This document shows positions 1 through 7,269 of a stretch of DNA of 24,960 bases, piece after piece. Positions within the stretch are counted from its first letter, which is position 1; every line of letters begins with the position of its first letter. A program made the translations under genes and the position numbers. Below the pieces are notes generated by a model. It saw only the letters and a program-made list of their open reading frames with translations, ran no database searches and was not told the DNA's origin. This stretch comes from JBEINZ01 sp040377825 (GTDB taxonomy: Bacteria > Pseudomonadota > Alphaproteobacteria > Rhizobiales > Ancalomicrobiaceae): NCBI GenBank assembly GCA_040377825.1, contig JBEINZ010000017.1:1-24960 (forward strand), given 5' to 3'.

Positions 1-18
1 GGATTCCCCTGCGAAATC
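1..18 (+). repeat. Left terminal inverted repeat of the IS5-family element
   Basis: It begins GGATTCCCCTGCGAAATC. Its reverse complement matches 1216-1233 at 14 of 18 positions. Because the window begins here, extra outer bases cannot be excluded. Confidence 0.6.
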
Positions 19-35
19 CCGCTCGCGAAGCGGGG

Positions 36-1043
36 ATGAATCTGATTCAATCCTTTCATCATCCGGCGGCTTGGGGTTGGGTCATGGCGAAGGGGCAGAT
101 TGGGTTTGTCGAGACGATGGTGGATCCGCGATTGGGGCGGAACGCGCGGCTTGATCGGATTGAGGCCCAGATCGATTGGCGGGCGCTGCGGCCTGCGTTG
201 GCGGGACTTCGCTCGGGTGAGGTCGGTCGGCCGCCTTTTGATGCGTTGGCGATGGTCAAGGCGCTGTATTTGCAGCGGCTTTACGATCTTTCGGACGCCG
301 GGCTCGAGGAAGCGCTGCTCGACCGGGTGTCGTTCCGGCGGTTTTGCGGCTTCGGGCTCGAGGCGCGCACGCCCGACGAGACGACCTTCGTGCGCTTGCG
401 GCAGGACGCGGCGAAGGCGGGGACGCTTGAGCGTTGCTTCGAAGCGATCAATGCGCAGCTTGAGGCGCGCGGCCTGATCTTGAAGAAGGGCACGCTGATG
501 GACGCGACCTTGATCGCCGCCGCGCATAATCCGCCGCCCTTCGAGGCCGGCGGCGGCAGGGCGCGCCATCCCAAGGACCCGGACGCGACCTTCACGCGCA
601 AGAACGGCAAGAGCCATTTCGGCTTCAAGGGCCATATCGGGGCCGATGAGACCTCGCTGATCGTGCGGCGGGCGGCGTTTACCGCGAATGTTGTCAACGA
701 CAGCGAGGCGGCGGATGGCTTGATCAGCGGCGACGAGCGCGCGGTCTAAGCCGACAAGGCCTATCCGCAGAAAGCACGCCGCGCGCGGCTGAAGGCGGCG
801 GGCATCAAGGACCGCATCATGACGCGCCGCCACAAGCACCAGCCGGCGCTTGATCCGCGTCGGGCGCGACTGAACCAGCTGATCGCGCGGCGGCGGGCGC
901 CTGTGGAGGGGGTGTTCAGCTGCCTGAAGCGCTTTTACGGCCAGGCCCGCGCGCGCTGCCACTCGCTCGAACGGGCGGCGGCGGACTTCTTCGCGGCGGT
1001 GACAGTGTACAATTTGACGAGGGCGGCCAAGATTACGATCTGA
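36..1043 (+). pseudogene. IS5-family DDE transposase, interrupted by a nonsense codon
   Basis: The reading frame runs from ATG 36 to the TGA at 1041-1043. A TAA at 747-749 (codon 238) splits it, with no frameshift. IS5 relatives usually have a tyrosine here, just before the second catalytic aspartate, so a TAC or TAT to TAA change explains it. The DDE residues are visible: D156 in GTLMDATLI, D240 in ADKAY just after the stop, and E291 in APVEGVF. The N-terminal part is the usual IS5 DUF772-type region (about residues 45-135). An in-frame ATG at 84 is an alternative start. The upstream product of 237 residues lacks two of the three catalytic residues and should be inactive unless the stop is read through. 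The downstream half (first ATG 819) cannot act alone. No other damage is apparent, so the mutation looks recent, or could be a sequencing error. Confidence 0.85.
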
Positions 1044-1215
1044 GGTAGGCATAGGAGATGAAATCGACGCTTAAGATGCAAAATCCCGGCCGATCGGGCG
1101 GCCTGGGCCGGCGGAGAAGCCCCCCACGGGCCACGAAATTGCCCTGCTGAGGCATCGCGCTTGAGCGAAAATCCGCACAACGGCGCTTCGGACGGAGATC
1201 GAGCGAACGCGCCGA

Positions 1216-1233
1216 GGTTTCTTAGAGGAATCC
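1216..1233 (-). repeat. Right terminal inverted repeat of the IS5-family element
   Basis: GGTTTCTTAGAGGAATCC pairs with the left end at 14 of 18 positions. The same sequence with one change also appears as a solo copy at 8728-8743 in the opposite orientation. Bases 1234 onward match a host palindromic repeat, which supports placing the element border here. Confidence 0.6.
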
Positions 1234-1285
1234 TCAAGGGGAGAAGGCGTGGGAGCCGAGGGATTTTTCTGAAGTTCGGACGGTC

Positions 1286-2953
1286 TCAGCGCATCAGCGG
1301 CTTGTATCGGATCCGGTGCGGTTCGACGGCGTCGGCGCCGAGGCGGCGCTTTTTGTCGGCTTCATAGTCTTGGAAGTTGCCCTCGAACCATTCGACGTGG
1401 CTCTCGCCCTCGAAGGCCAGGATATGCGTCGCGATGCGGTCCAAGAACCAGCGATCGTGGCTGATGATGACGGCGCAGCCAGCGAAGTCCTCGAGCGCCT
1501 CCTCGAGCGCGCGCAGCGTTTCCACGTCGAGGTCGTTGGTCGGTTCGTCGAGCAGCAGCAAGTTCGCGCCGGATTTCAGCATTTTGGCCAGATGCACGCG
1601 ATTGCGCTCGCCGCCGGACAGTTGGCCGACCTTCTTTTGTTGGTCGCCGCCCTTGAAGTTAAAGGCGCCGCAATAGGCGCGCGAATGCATCTCGCGCTTG
1701 CCGAGATAGATCACGTCGTTGCCGCCGGAGATTTCCTCCCAGACGGTCTTGTTCGGATCAAGCGCATCGCGCGATTGATCGACATAGCCGAGCCGCACGC
1801 TCTCGCCGACCGCAATTGCGCCGTCGTCGGGCTTTTCTTGGCCGGTGATCATCCGAAACAGCGTCGTCTTGCCAGCGCCGTTCGGGCCGATGACGCCGAC
1901 AATGCCGCCCGGCGGCAGCTTGAATGTCAAGGCGTCGATCAACAGACGGTCGCCGTAGCCCTTCTTCAAGCCATTGAAATCGACTACGTTCTGGCCGAGG
2001 CGCTCGGCGACGGGGATGATGATCTGTGCTGTCGTCGAGGTTTTCTCGTTGGCCTTCTGGACCAAGTCGTCGTAGCGCTGGATGCGCGCCTTGGATTTGG
2101 CCTGCCGGGCCTTGGGCGAGGCGGAAATCCATTCCTGTTCGCGAGCGAGCGTGCGCTGGCGCGCCTCGTCCTCGCGGCCTTCCTGCTCCAGGCGCTTCTG
2201 CTTTTGAACCAGCCAAGCGGAGTAGTTGCCCTGGTAGGGAATCCCGCGCCCGCGATCGAGCTCGAGGATCCAGCTTGTGACGTTGTCGAGGAAGTAGCGG
2301 TCGTGGGTGACGATCAGCACGGCGCCCTTGAAGGACCGCAGGTGCTTTTCCAGCCACGCGACGGATTCGGCGTCGAGATGGTTGGTCGGTTCGTCGAGCA
2401 GCAGCATGTCGGGCTCCGACAGCAGCAGTTGGCAGAGCGCGACGCGGCGCTTTTCGCCGCCTGATAGACCCGACACCGACGCGTCCGCTGGCGGGCAGCG
2501 AAGCGCGTCCATGGCCATCTCGATTTGACTGTCAAGGTCCCAAAGTCCCTGCCCGTCGATCTGATCCTGCAGGCCAGTCATCTCTTCCATGAGCTCGTCG
2601 GAATAATCCTCCGCGAGCTTCATGGAGATCTCGTTGTAACGATCGAGCAGCGCCTTTTTCGGCGCGACGCCGAGCATCACGTTGCCAAGCACGTCAAGGG
2701 CGGGATCGAGCGGCGGCTCCTGCTGAAGATATCCCACGCGCGCGCCCTTGGCGGCCCAGGCCTCGCCGGTGAATTCCTTGTCGACGCCGGCCATGATGCG
2801 CAGCAACGTCGACTTACCCGAGCCGTTTACACCGAGGATGCCGATCTTGGCGTCCGGAAAGAACTGAAGATGGACATTGTCCAAAACCTTCTTGCCGCCC
2901 GGATAGGTCTTCGAGAGGCCGTTCATGTAATAGATATACTCGTAGGAAGCCAT
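1286..2953 (-). CDS. ettA: Energy-dependent translational throttle protein EttA (ABC-F ATPase)
   Basis: EttA is a soluble ABC-F protein that binds the ribosomal E site and gates the first elongation steps according to ATP/ADP. Starting at ATG 2953 gives 555 residues, the length of E. coli EttA. A start nine codons upstream (2980) would add a tail atypical of the family. Domain 1 has Walker A GVNGSGKST (41-49), signature LSGGEKRR (163-170) and Walker B LLLDEPTNHLD with catalytic E188. Domain 2 has Walker A GPNGAGKTT (356-364), signature LSGGERNR (445-452) and LLLLDEPTNDLD with E470. Both glutamates fall at the E. coli positions. The Arm insertion lies about 93-136. The basic, coiled P-site tRNA interaction linker lies about 245-320. 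The protein ends in the family-typical RYKPLMR. It is transcribed divergently from the phosphonate cassette, which looks functionally unrelated. No membrane segments are present. Confidence 0.97.
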   Translation of the reverse strand: MASYEYIYYMNGLSKTYPGGKKVLDNVHLQFFPDAKIGILGVNGSGKSTLLRIMAGVDKEFTGEAWAAKGARVGYLQQEPPLDPALDVLGNVMLGVAPKKALLDRYNEISMKLAEDYSDELMEEMTGLQDQIDGQGLWDLDSQIEMAMDALRCPPADASVSGLSGGEKRRVALCQLLLSEPDMLLLDEPTNHLDAESVAWLEKHLRSFKGAVLIVTHDRYFLDNVTSWILELDRGRGIPYQGNYSAWLVQKQKRLEQEGREDEARQRTLAREQEWISASPKARQAKSKARIQRYDDLVQKANEKTSTTAQIIIPVAERLGQNVVDFNGLKKGYGDRLLIDALTFKLPPGGIVGVIGPNGAGKTTLFRMITGQEKPDDGAIAVGESVRLGYVDQSRDALDPNKTVWEEISGGNDVIYLGKREMHSRAYCGAFNFKGGDQQKKVGQLSGGERNRVHLAKMLKSGANLLLLDEPTNDLDVETLRALEEALEDFAGCAVIISHDRWFLDRIATHILAFEGESHVEWFEGNFQDYEADKKRRLGADAVEPHRIRYKPLMR

Positions 2954-3069
2954 CGGCCTCGCCGCCTCTCGCGCCATCAAAAAGGATTTGTCCTCAGGGG
3001 AACATCGCCTATGTAGCGATCTGGCCGCGCCGGGGCAATGGCAATGCGCCTTCGGTCTTAGGGGGAAGC

Positions 3070-4212
3070 ATGACGAGCCTAAGTTTCGATCTTGCCATCG
3101 TCGGCGCGGGAATTGTCGGATTGGCGCATGCGCTGGCGGCGCGGCGCAAGGGGCTTTCGGTTGTGGTAATCGACCGCGACGCGCAGGCGAACGGCGCGTC
3201 CGTGCGCAATTTCGGCTTCATTACGGTGACCGGCCAGGAGCGCGGCGCCTGTTGGGCCCGCGCGATGCGTTCGCGCGATGTCTGGGCGGAAGTCGCGCCG
3301 AAGGCCGGCATCGCGGTGGAGCATCGCGGCCTTGTGGTTGCTGCCCGCCGCCCCGAGGCGAGCGCGGTTTTGGCGGCCTTCCTTCAAACCGAGATGGGCG
3401 AAGGCTGCCGCATGATGTCACCAGCACAGGCCATCACCGTCGCGCCGCAGCTCAAATCAAGCGCGCTCGACGCGGTGCTGGTCTCGCCGCACGAGATCCG
3501 CGTGGAGAGCCGGACCGCGATCCCGAAACTCGCGCGCTGGCTCGAGGCCGAGATGGGGGTGACGTTCTGGCGATCGGCGCTGGTCAAATCGGTCGAACCG
3601 ATGTCGAGCGAGATCACGGCGGTGGAGACCTCGCGCGGCACAATCCATGCCGCAGCCGTCGTGGTGTGTCCGGGCGATGATTTCCTCGGCCTTTATCCCG
3701 AGCGCATCGCCGCCTACGGGGTCACGCGCTGCAAGCTGCACATGATGCGCGTCGCGCCGGACGGCGGCTTCAAACTCGGCACGGCGGTCATGTCAGATCT
3801 CGGCCTCGTGCGCTACCTCGGCTATGCGGCGCTGCCCGAAGCTGCCGCGCTTAAGGCACGCCTTCAGGCCGAACAGCCTGACGCCCTGGAGCACGGTGTG
3901 CATTTGATCGCGGTTCAATCGGCAGACGGCTCGCTGGTGGTCGGCGACAGTCATCATTATGCCGCGACGCCCGATCCCTTCGCGCCGGATTTCGTCGACG
4001 AGATCATCTTGGACGAGTTCGATCGCGTGCTCGATGCCCCCGGCCGTCGCGTGGTCGAGCGCTGGACTGGCATTTATGCCTCCGCGCCGGACCGGCTGAT
4101 GTTCGTCGATCGGCCGTCACCAAGCGTGCGCATCGTCATGGTAACGAGCGGCACCGGTGCCTCGACGGCCTTTGCAATCGCCGAAGAGGTCATGGAGGAG
4201 TTGGTCGGATGA
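3070..4212 (+). CDS. FAD-dependent oxidoreductase of the phosphonate-linked TIGR03364 type
   Basis: This is a 380-residue DAO-fold flavoprotein. The N-terminal dinucleotide-binding motif GAGIVG is at residues 12-17, followed by the acidic end of the second strand (VVVIDRD). A GASVRNFGF segment (42-50) resembles the FAD-contacting region of D-amino-acid and sarcosine oxidase relatives. A purine-rich AGGGGGAAGC directly precedes ATG 3070, supporting this start. Its stop overlaps the phnX start by four bases (ATGA), so the two are surely co-translated. From family knowledge, the clade labelled TIGR03364 clusters with phosphonate degradation genes. I recall related oxidases acting on 2-aminoethylphosphonate or its N-methyl form to give phosphonoacetaldehyde. 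That substrate is inferred here from context, chiefly the PhnX partner and the lack of a phnW transaminase nearby. It appears cytoplasmic, with no signal peptide. A generic amine or imino-acid oxidase is the alternative. Confidence 0.85.
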   Translation: MTSLSFDLAIVGAGIVGLAHALAARRKGLSVVVIDRDAQANGASVRNFGFITVTGQERGACWARAMRSRDVWAEVAPKAGIAVEHRGLVVAARRPEASAVLAAFLQTEMGEGCRMMSPAQAITVAPQLKSSALDAVLVSPHEIRVESRTAIPKLARWLEAEMGVTFWRSALVKSVEPMSSEITAVETSRGTIHAAAVVVCPGDDFLGLYPERIAAYGVTRCKLHMMRVAPDGGFKLGTAVMSDLGLVRYLGYAALPEAAALKARLQAEQPDALEHGVHLIAVQSADGSLVVGDSHHYAATPDPFAPDFVDEIILDEFDRVLDAPGRRVVERWTGIYASAPDRLMFVDRPSPSVRIVMVTSGTGASTAFAIAEEVMEELVG

Positions 4213-5036
4213 GCGTCGGTTCGGGTAACGCGGTTGGCCGGCTTTTGGCCGTTGTTTTCGATTGGGCGGGGACGGTCGTAGATCACGGCTCCCGCGCGCC
4301 GATGGGCGCTTTCGTCGAGGTCTTCGCCCGCTTCGGCATCACGATCGATATAGCCGAGGCGCGCGTGCCGATGGGCTTGCCGAAATGGGACCACATCCGC
4401 GCGCTGCTCGACAATCCATCGATCGCCGCGCGTTGGACATCGCGCCATGGCGCGGCGCCGAGCAATGCCGATGTCGATAAGATCTACGAGGTCTTCGTTC
4501 CGCTCAACGCCAGCGTGGTGACCGATTACGCCGATCTCATCCCCGGCGCGGCGGATGTCGTCGCCGAAGTGCGAGCGCGCGGTCTGAAAGTGGGCTCGAC
4601 CACCGGCTATACGCGCGAGATCATGGCGCCGCTGTTACCGATCGCCGCCGCGCAGGGCTTCGCGCCCGACAATCTCGTTTGCGCGGGTGATCTGGCGGCC
4701 GGGCGGCCGACGCCGCTCATGATGTATCGCACTTTCCTCGATCTCGGCGTCTATCCGGCTGCGGCCGTGGTGAAGGTCGACGATACCGAGCCCGGGATAG
4801 CCGAGGGTCTTGCCGCCGGCACCTGGACGGTGGGTGTTGCCGTCTCCGGCAATGCAATGGGTCTGTCACTTGAGGAACTACGCGCGCTGACGCCGACGGA
4901 GTTCGCAAGCCGGCGGTCGGCGGCTGTCGCGACGCTGACCAAGGCCGGCGCGCATTTTGTGATCGATTCGGTGGCCGATCTCATGCCGATACTCGACCAG
5001 ATCGACGGCCGCCTCACGCGCGGCGAGCGGCCCTAG
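4209..5036 (+). CDS. phnX: Phosphonoacetaldehyde hydrolase (phosphonatase)
   Basis: A HAD-superfamily hydrolase of 275 residues that cleaves the C-P bond of phosphonoacetaldehyde to acetaldehyde and phosphate. The family core is complete. FDWAGT carries the nucleophile D18. MGLPKWDHIRAL carries the Schiff-base lysine K59, unique to phosphonatases among HAD enzymes. STTGYTREIM (130-139) is HAD motif II. The segment with AGRPTP (around 164-169) and KVDDTEPGIAEG (D191, D192) supplies the phosphate and Mg2+ contacts. Length matches the family (about 260-280). It starts inside the last codons of the flavoprotein gene, so it depends on the same transcript. No phosphonate transporter, phnW or dedicated regulator is adjacent. 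It is followed by an intergenic hairpin and a convergent gene. The function is confidently assigned; the upstream route to the aldehyde is not. Confidence 0.96.
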   Translation: MSVGSGNAVGRLLAVVFDWAGTVVDHGSRAPMGAFVEVFARFGITIDIAEARVPMGLPKWDHIRALLDNPSIAARWTSRHGAAPSNADVDKIYEVFVPLNASVVTDYADLIPGAADVVAEVRARGLKVGSTTGYTREIMAPLLPIAAAQGFAPDNLVCAGDLAAGRPTPLMMYRTFLDLGVYPAAAVVKVDDTEPGIAEGLAAGTWTVGVAVSGNAMGLSLEELRALTPTEFASRRSAAVATLTKAGAHFVIDSVADLMPILDQIDGRLTRGERP

Positions 5037-5049
5037 AGCTTGAATCTGG

Positions 5050-5095
5050 AGCAATTCCTTATCGTTCGCATGAGTCTATTCGATTGGGAAATGCT
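5050..5095. repeat. Imperfect palindromic hairpin between convergent genes
   Basis: AGCAATTCCTTATCG (5050-5064) and the reverse complement of CGATTGGGAAATGCT (5081-5095) agree at 12 of 15 positions around a 16-base loop. It fills the 66-base gap between the stops of phnX and the B3/B4 gene. It has no long T run, so it is not a classic intrinsic terminator. A dispersed intergenic palindrome or an RNA-processing hairpin is plausible. Only this copy is present in the window. Confidence 0.5.
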
Positions 5096-5102
5096 TGAAA
5101 CA

Positions 5103-5834
5103 TCAAGGATATATGAGATCGACCACCGGCCTCATCCGGTCCGCGATGGTCACGTGAAGGGTCGCCTTGCAGAATCGGCCGATCAGGTCGGTCGCGTCCG
5201 CGATCGCCGCGTCCAGATCGCCCGGTCCGTTGGCTTGGATCGTCAGGATGGCGCGGCGGGTTTCGGTCGAGACGAGCGAACGCGCGTCCTGCCGCCAGTT
5301 CCAACGCCGACAGAGCACATGAGCCTCGTCGGCGAAAACCACTTCGCCTTGTTTCGGCGGATCCTCGGCCGGTCCAGCTCCCTCGGCATCCTCCTCGCCG
5401 ATGGCGGCCATATCCACGAAGCTGTCACCCTCGCGGGCGTAGCGAAAGAAGAGATCGCCCGTTACCTTGTCGAGGTCGTCGGCGCCGGCTGGCATCACAT
5501 GGGCGAGTGAAACCGCATTATAGGCGTCGACGAAGCCGTTGATGCGCGGCAGCGGGCGCTCGCCGAGCGCGTTCTTGACGATGCGTTCGACGGAGGAGCG
5601 GTAGCTCGTTTTCTTGATGCCGAATGCGCGATAAGCCGCCCGCCAAGTCGCGACGCCGGGAATTTCGGAGAGATCCGTTCCCGTCCAGGCGGCTCGGGCG
5701 GCTGCTTCACGTTCGCTGATCAGCCGGTTGAGTTCTTCCGGACGTTCGGGCGGAATTGTCAGCCCTGTTGCAGTGATCGCCGCAACGCGGAAGTTCGGAA
5801 ATGCCGTCGTCAGTTCGGAGATATTGAGCTTCAT
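5103..5834 (-). CDS. Stand-alone B3/B4 tRNA-binding-domain protein (COG3382 type)
   Basis: A protein of 243 residues made almost wholly of the B3/B4 domain, otherwise found in the phenylalanyl-tRNA synthetase beta subunit, where it edits Tyr-tRNA(Phe). Recognisable parts are the ATWRAAYRAFGIKKTSYRSSVE segment in two pieces (ATWRAAYRAF, then GIKKTSYRSSVE), a VDAYNAVSLAHVMPAGADD stretch typical of the family, and a C-terminal RRAILTIQ strand. No catalytic synthetase core, signal peptide or membrane segment is present. I chose ATG 5834; ATG 5846 is four codons upstream and neither has a clear ribosome-binding site. The gene lies 64 bases after the DUF2336 gene on the same strand and may share its transcript. 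Free-standing members are widespread, but I know of no settled function; trans-editing of mischarged tRNA is a guess from the domain. Confidence 0.85.
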   Translation of the reverse strand: MKLNISELTTAFPNFRVAAITATGLTIPPERPEELNRLISEREAAARAAWTGTDLSEIPGVATWRAAYRAFGIKKTSYRSSVERIVKNALGERPLPRINGFVDAYNAVSLAHVMPAGADDLDKVTGDLFFRYAREGDSFVDMAAIGEEDAEGAGPAEDPPKQGEVVFADEAHVLCRRWNWRQDARSLVSTETRRAILTIQANGPGDLDAAIADATDLIGRFCKATLHVTIADRMRPVVDLIYP

Positions 5835-5910
5835 GGCCGATGCCATATCACATCGTCGTCGATTGGATAGAGCGAACCGACTGCTAAGGAGCGGGCCCTA
5901 AAACCGACCG

Positions 5911-6996
5911 TCACTGACGCTTTTTGTTTCGCCAATCCATCAACATCTTGGTCGCCATTTCCAGCGACATGTTTTGATAGGCGCGGATAGCCCATTGCCG
6001 CCGCTTGCCGTCGATCATGTGCCGCCAGGGCCCGATGTTGAGATAACCGAAGATCGTCTGAAGCGGCAGCTTCAGGGTTTTTGCCAGAAAAAGCACAAAA
6101 TTCATGTCGTCCGACGCTATTTCCTCGATCAGATCGCTGTGTCGGACATAGGCGAGCGAAGCGAAGACAATGGTTGCCTCCGGAAAACGCTCCTCCGCGA
6201 CAAGCCGCTTGAACAGCTTTTGGCCGCGAAACCCCTGCTCCGTCATCATGGCGACACGCATTTCCGCCGAGGCAAAATCATAAATCTTGTACCAGCTCTC
6301 GACCGATCGGTTCTCCCTAGGCGGCGTCTCTTCCGTCAAGAGCAACCGCGCGCGCCCAGAGCCGTTGCGGGCCAATGACCGCACGATGATCCGCGGCACA
6401 TCCTCGCGCCGCACGAGGCTCTCCTCGAGGATCTCGTCAAAGCGCGCTTGATCGGTCAGGATACGGAACGTGATGTTGGAGAGCTTCGCGCCATGGTTGG
6501 CGGTGACCGACCGTCGAACCGTGTCGTCTCCTTTGACCACAAGAATGTCCGTCACGCGGATGGACAACCAGGCGCGTTCGGCGATCGCCACCATGTGAGC
6601 CACTCCGGCATCGACCGCGATCGATACGAGATCCTCGTCGTCGAGCATCGGCGAGTGCACGAGGATGGGGCGGGCGACGCTAATCACGTCGCGAGCAAGC
6701 TTTTGCAGCGTGCGCGGGGGCGGATTGTCACTCACCGCGATCTGTACGGCGAGAAAGCCGCGGCTATCCACTGATGCCTTATCAACCAACCGCGTCATCA
6801 TGTCGTCGAACGACGCCATCTCGGAGCCGCCGGCCGTCTCAGCCGTGATAGAAAACAGCAATGACAGCTGCCGCACCAATGCGTCACCATCTTCGCGCTG
6901 AAGGATCTGACGAGACAGATAGCCCTCAACGCTCTTGGTGACCGTGGCGAGTACCGATAACTCGACATTGATGGAAGTAAGCTGCAAATTTGACAT
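5911..6996 (-). CDS. DUF2336 domain-containing protein
   Basis: A 361-residue protein, if read from ATG 6996, of the alphaproteobacterial DUF2336 type. Visible traits are a mainly helical, repeat-like composition with no predicted membrane span or signal peptide, and a central stretch ending in EESLVRREDVPRIIVRSLAR. The C-terminal third is rich in hydrophobic and basic residues and ends in WRNKKRQ. ATG 7026 would add ten residues rich in glycine and serine and lacks a ribosome-binding site. ATG 6996 has a GGAGG about 16 bases upstream, farther than ideal, so the start is uncertain. Members are common in Hyphomicrobiales and are sometimes discussed with cell-cycle or signalling genes, but no biochemical role is established that I can name. 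It is divergent from the patatin gene across about 270 visibly AT-richer bases. Confidence 0.8.
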   Translation of the reverse strand: MSNLQLTSINVELSVLATVTKSVEGYLSRQILQREDGDALVRQLSLLFSITAETAGGSEMASFDDMMTRLVDKASVDSRGFLAVQIAVSDNPPPRTLQKLARDVISVARPILVHSPMLDDEDLVSIAVDAGVAHMVAIAERAWLSIRVTDILVVKGDDTVRRSVTANHGAKLSNITFRILTDQARFDEILEESLVRREDVPRIIVRSLARNGSGRARLLLTEETPPRENRSVESWYKIYDFASAEMRVAMMTEQGFRGQKLFKRLVAEERFPEATIVFASLAYVRHSDLIEEIASDDMNFVLFLAKTLKLPLQTIFGYLNIGPWRHMIDGKRRQWAIRAYQNMSLEMATKMLMDWRNKKRQ

Positions 6997-7269
6997 AACT
7001 TGACTATATCCGCCTCCACTGCCCATGTATGAAATTATAGCCTGCTAGCTTTTCAAAGCATTTTAGTATGAGGTCGAAATGCGGTTGATCAAAGTGAAGG
7101 AAAATTAACTATAGGTCGCTGCAACATCACGGAATGCCTGTACTTTTGATTTTCGGATTGTCATTTGGTTGCCCCAATCGAATGGCTTTGTTAAGAGCCA
7201 ATTTAGGTTAATCTCGATTTCGCAAACTCACCTAAAACGTGCAGCGGCATCGCAGCCACCGAGAGGGTC

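Larger units (their letters stand above)
1..1233 (+). mobile_element. IS5-family insertion sequence with a broken transposase
   Basis: The first 1233 bases look like a nearly complete or complete IS5-family element. Bases 1-18 and the reverse complement of 1216-1233 agree at 14 of 18 positions, including the outermost seven, as expected of imperfect terminal inverted repeats. The transposase frame starts 35 bases inside the left end and fills most of the element. About 170 bases without a gene lie between its stop and the right repeat. The window starts exactly at the proposed left end, so flanking DNA and the left target duplication cannot be seen. Right of the element, bases 1234-1249 belong to a palindromic repeat also found near 8811, so the element seems to have inserted into that repeat. 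The family call rests on the transposase; the exact ends are inferred. Confidence 0.75.

Noticed and set aside
1316..2464. A 382-codon plus-strand frame opposite ettA
   Set aside because: It lies wholly antisense to a gene with perfect ABC-F motifs, and its alanine/valine/leucine-rich translation has no features of its own.
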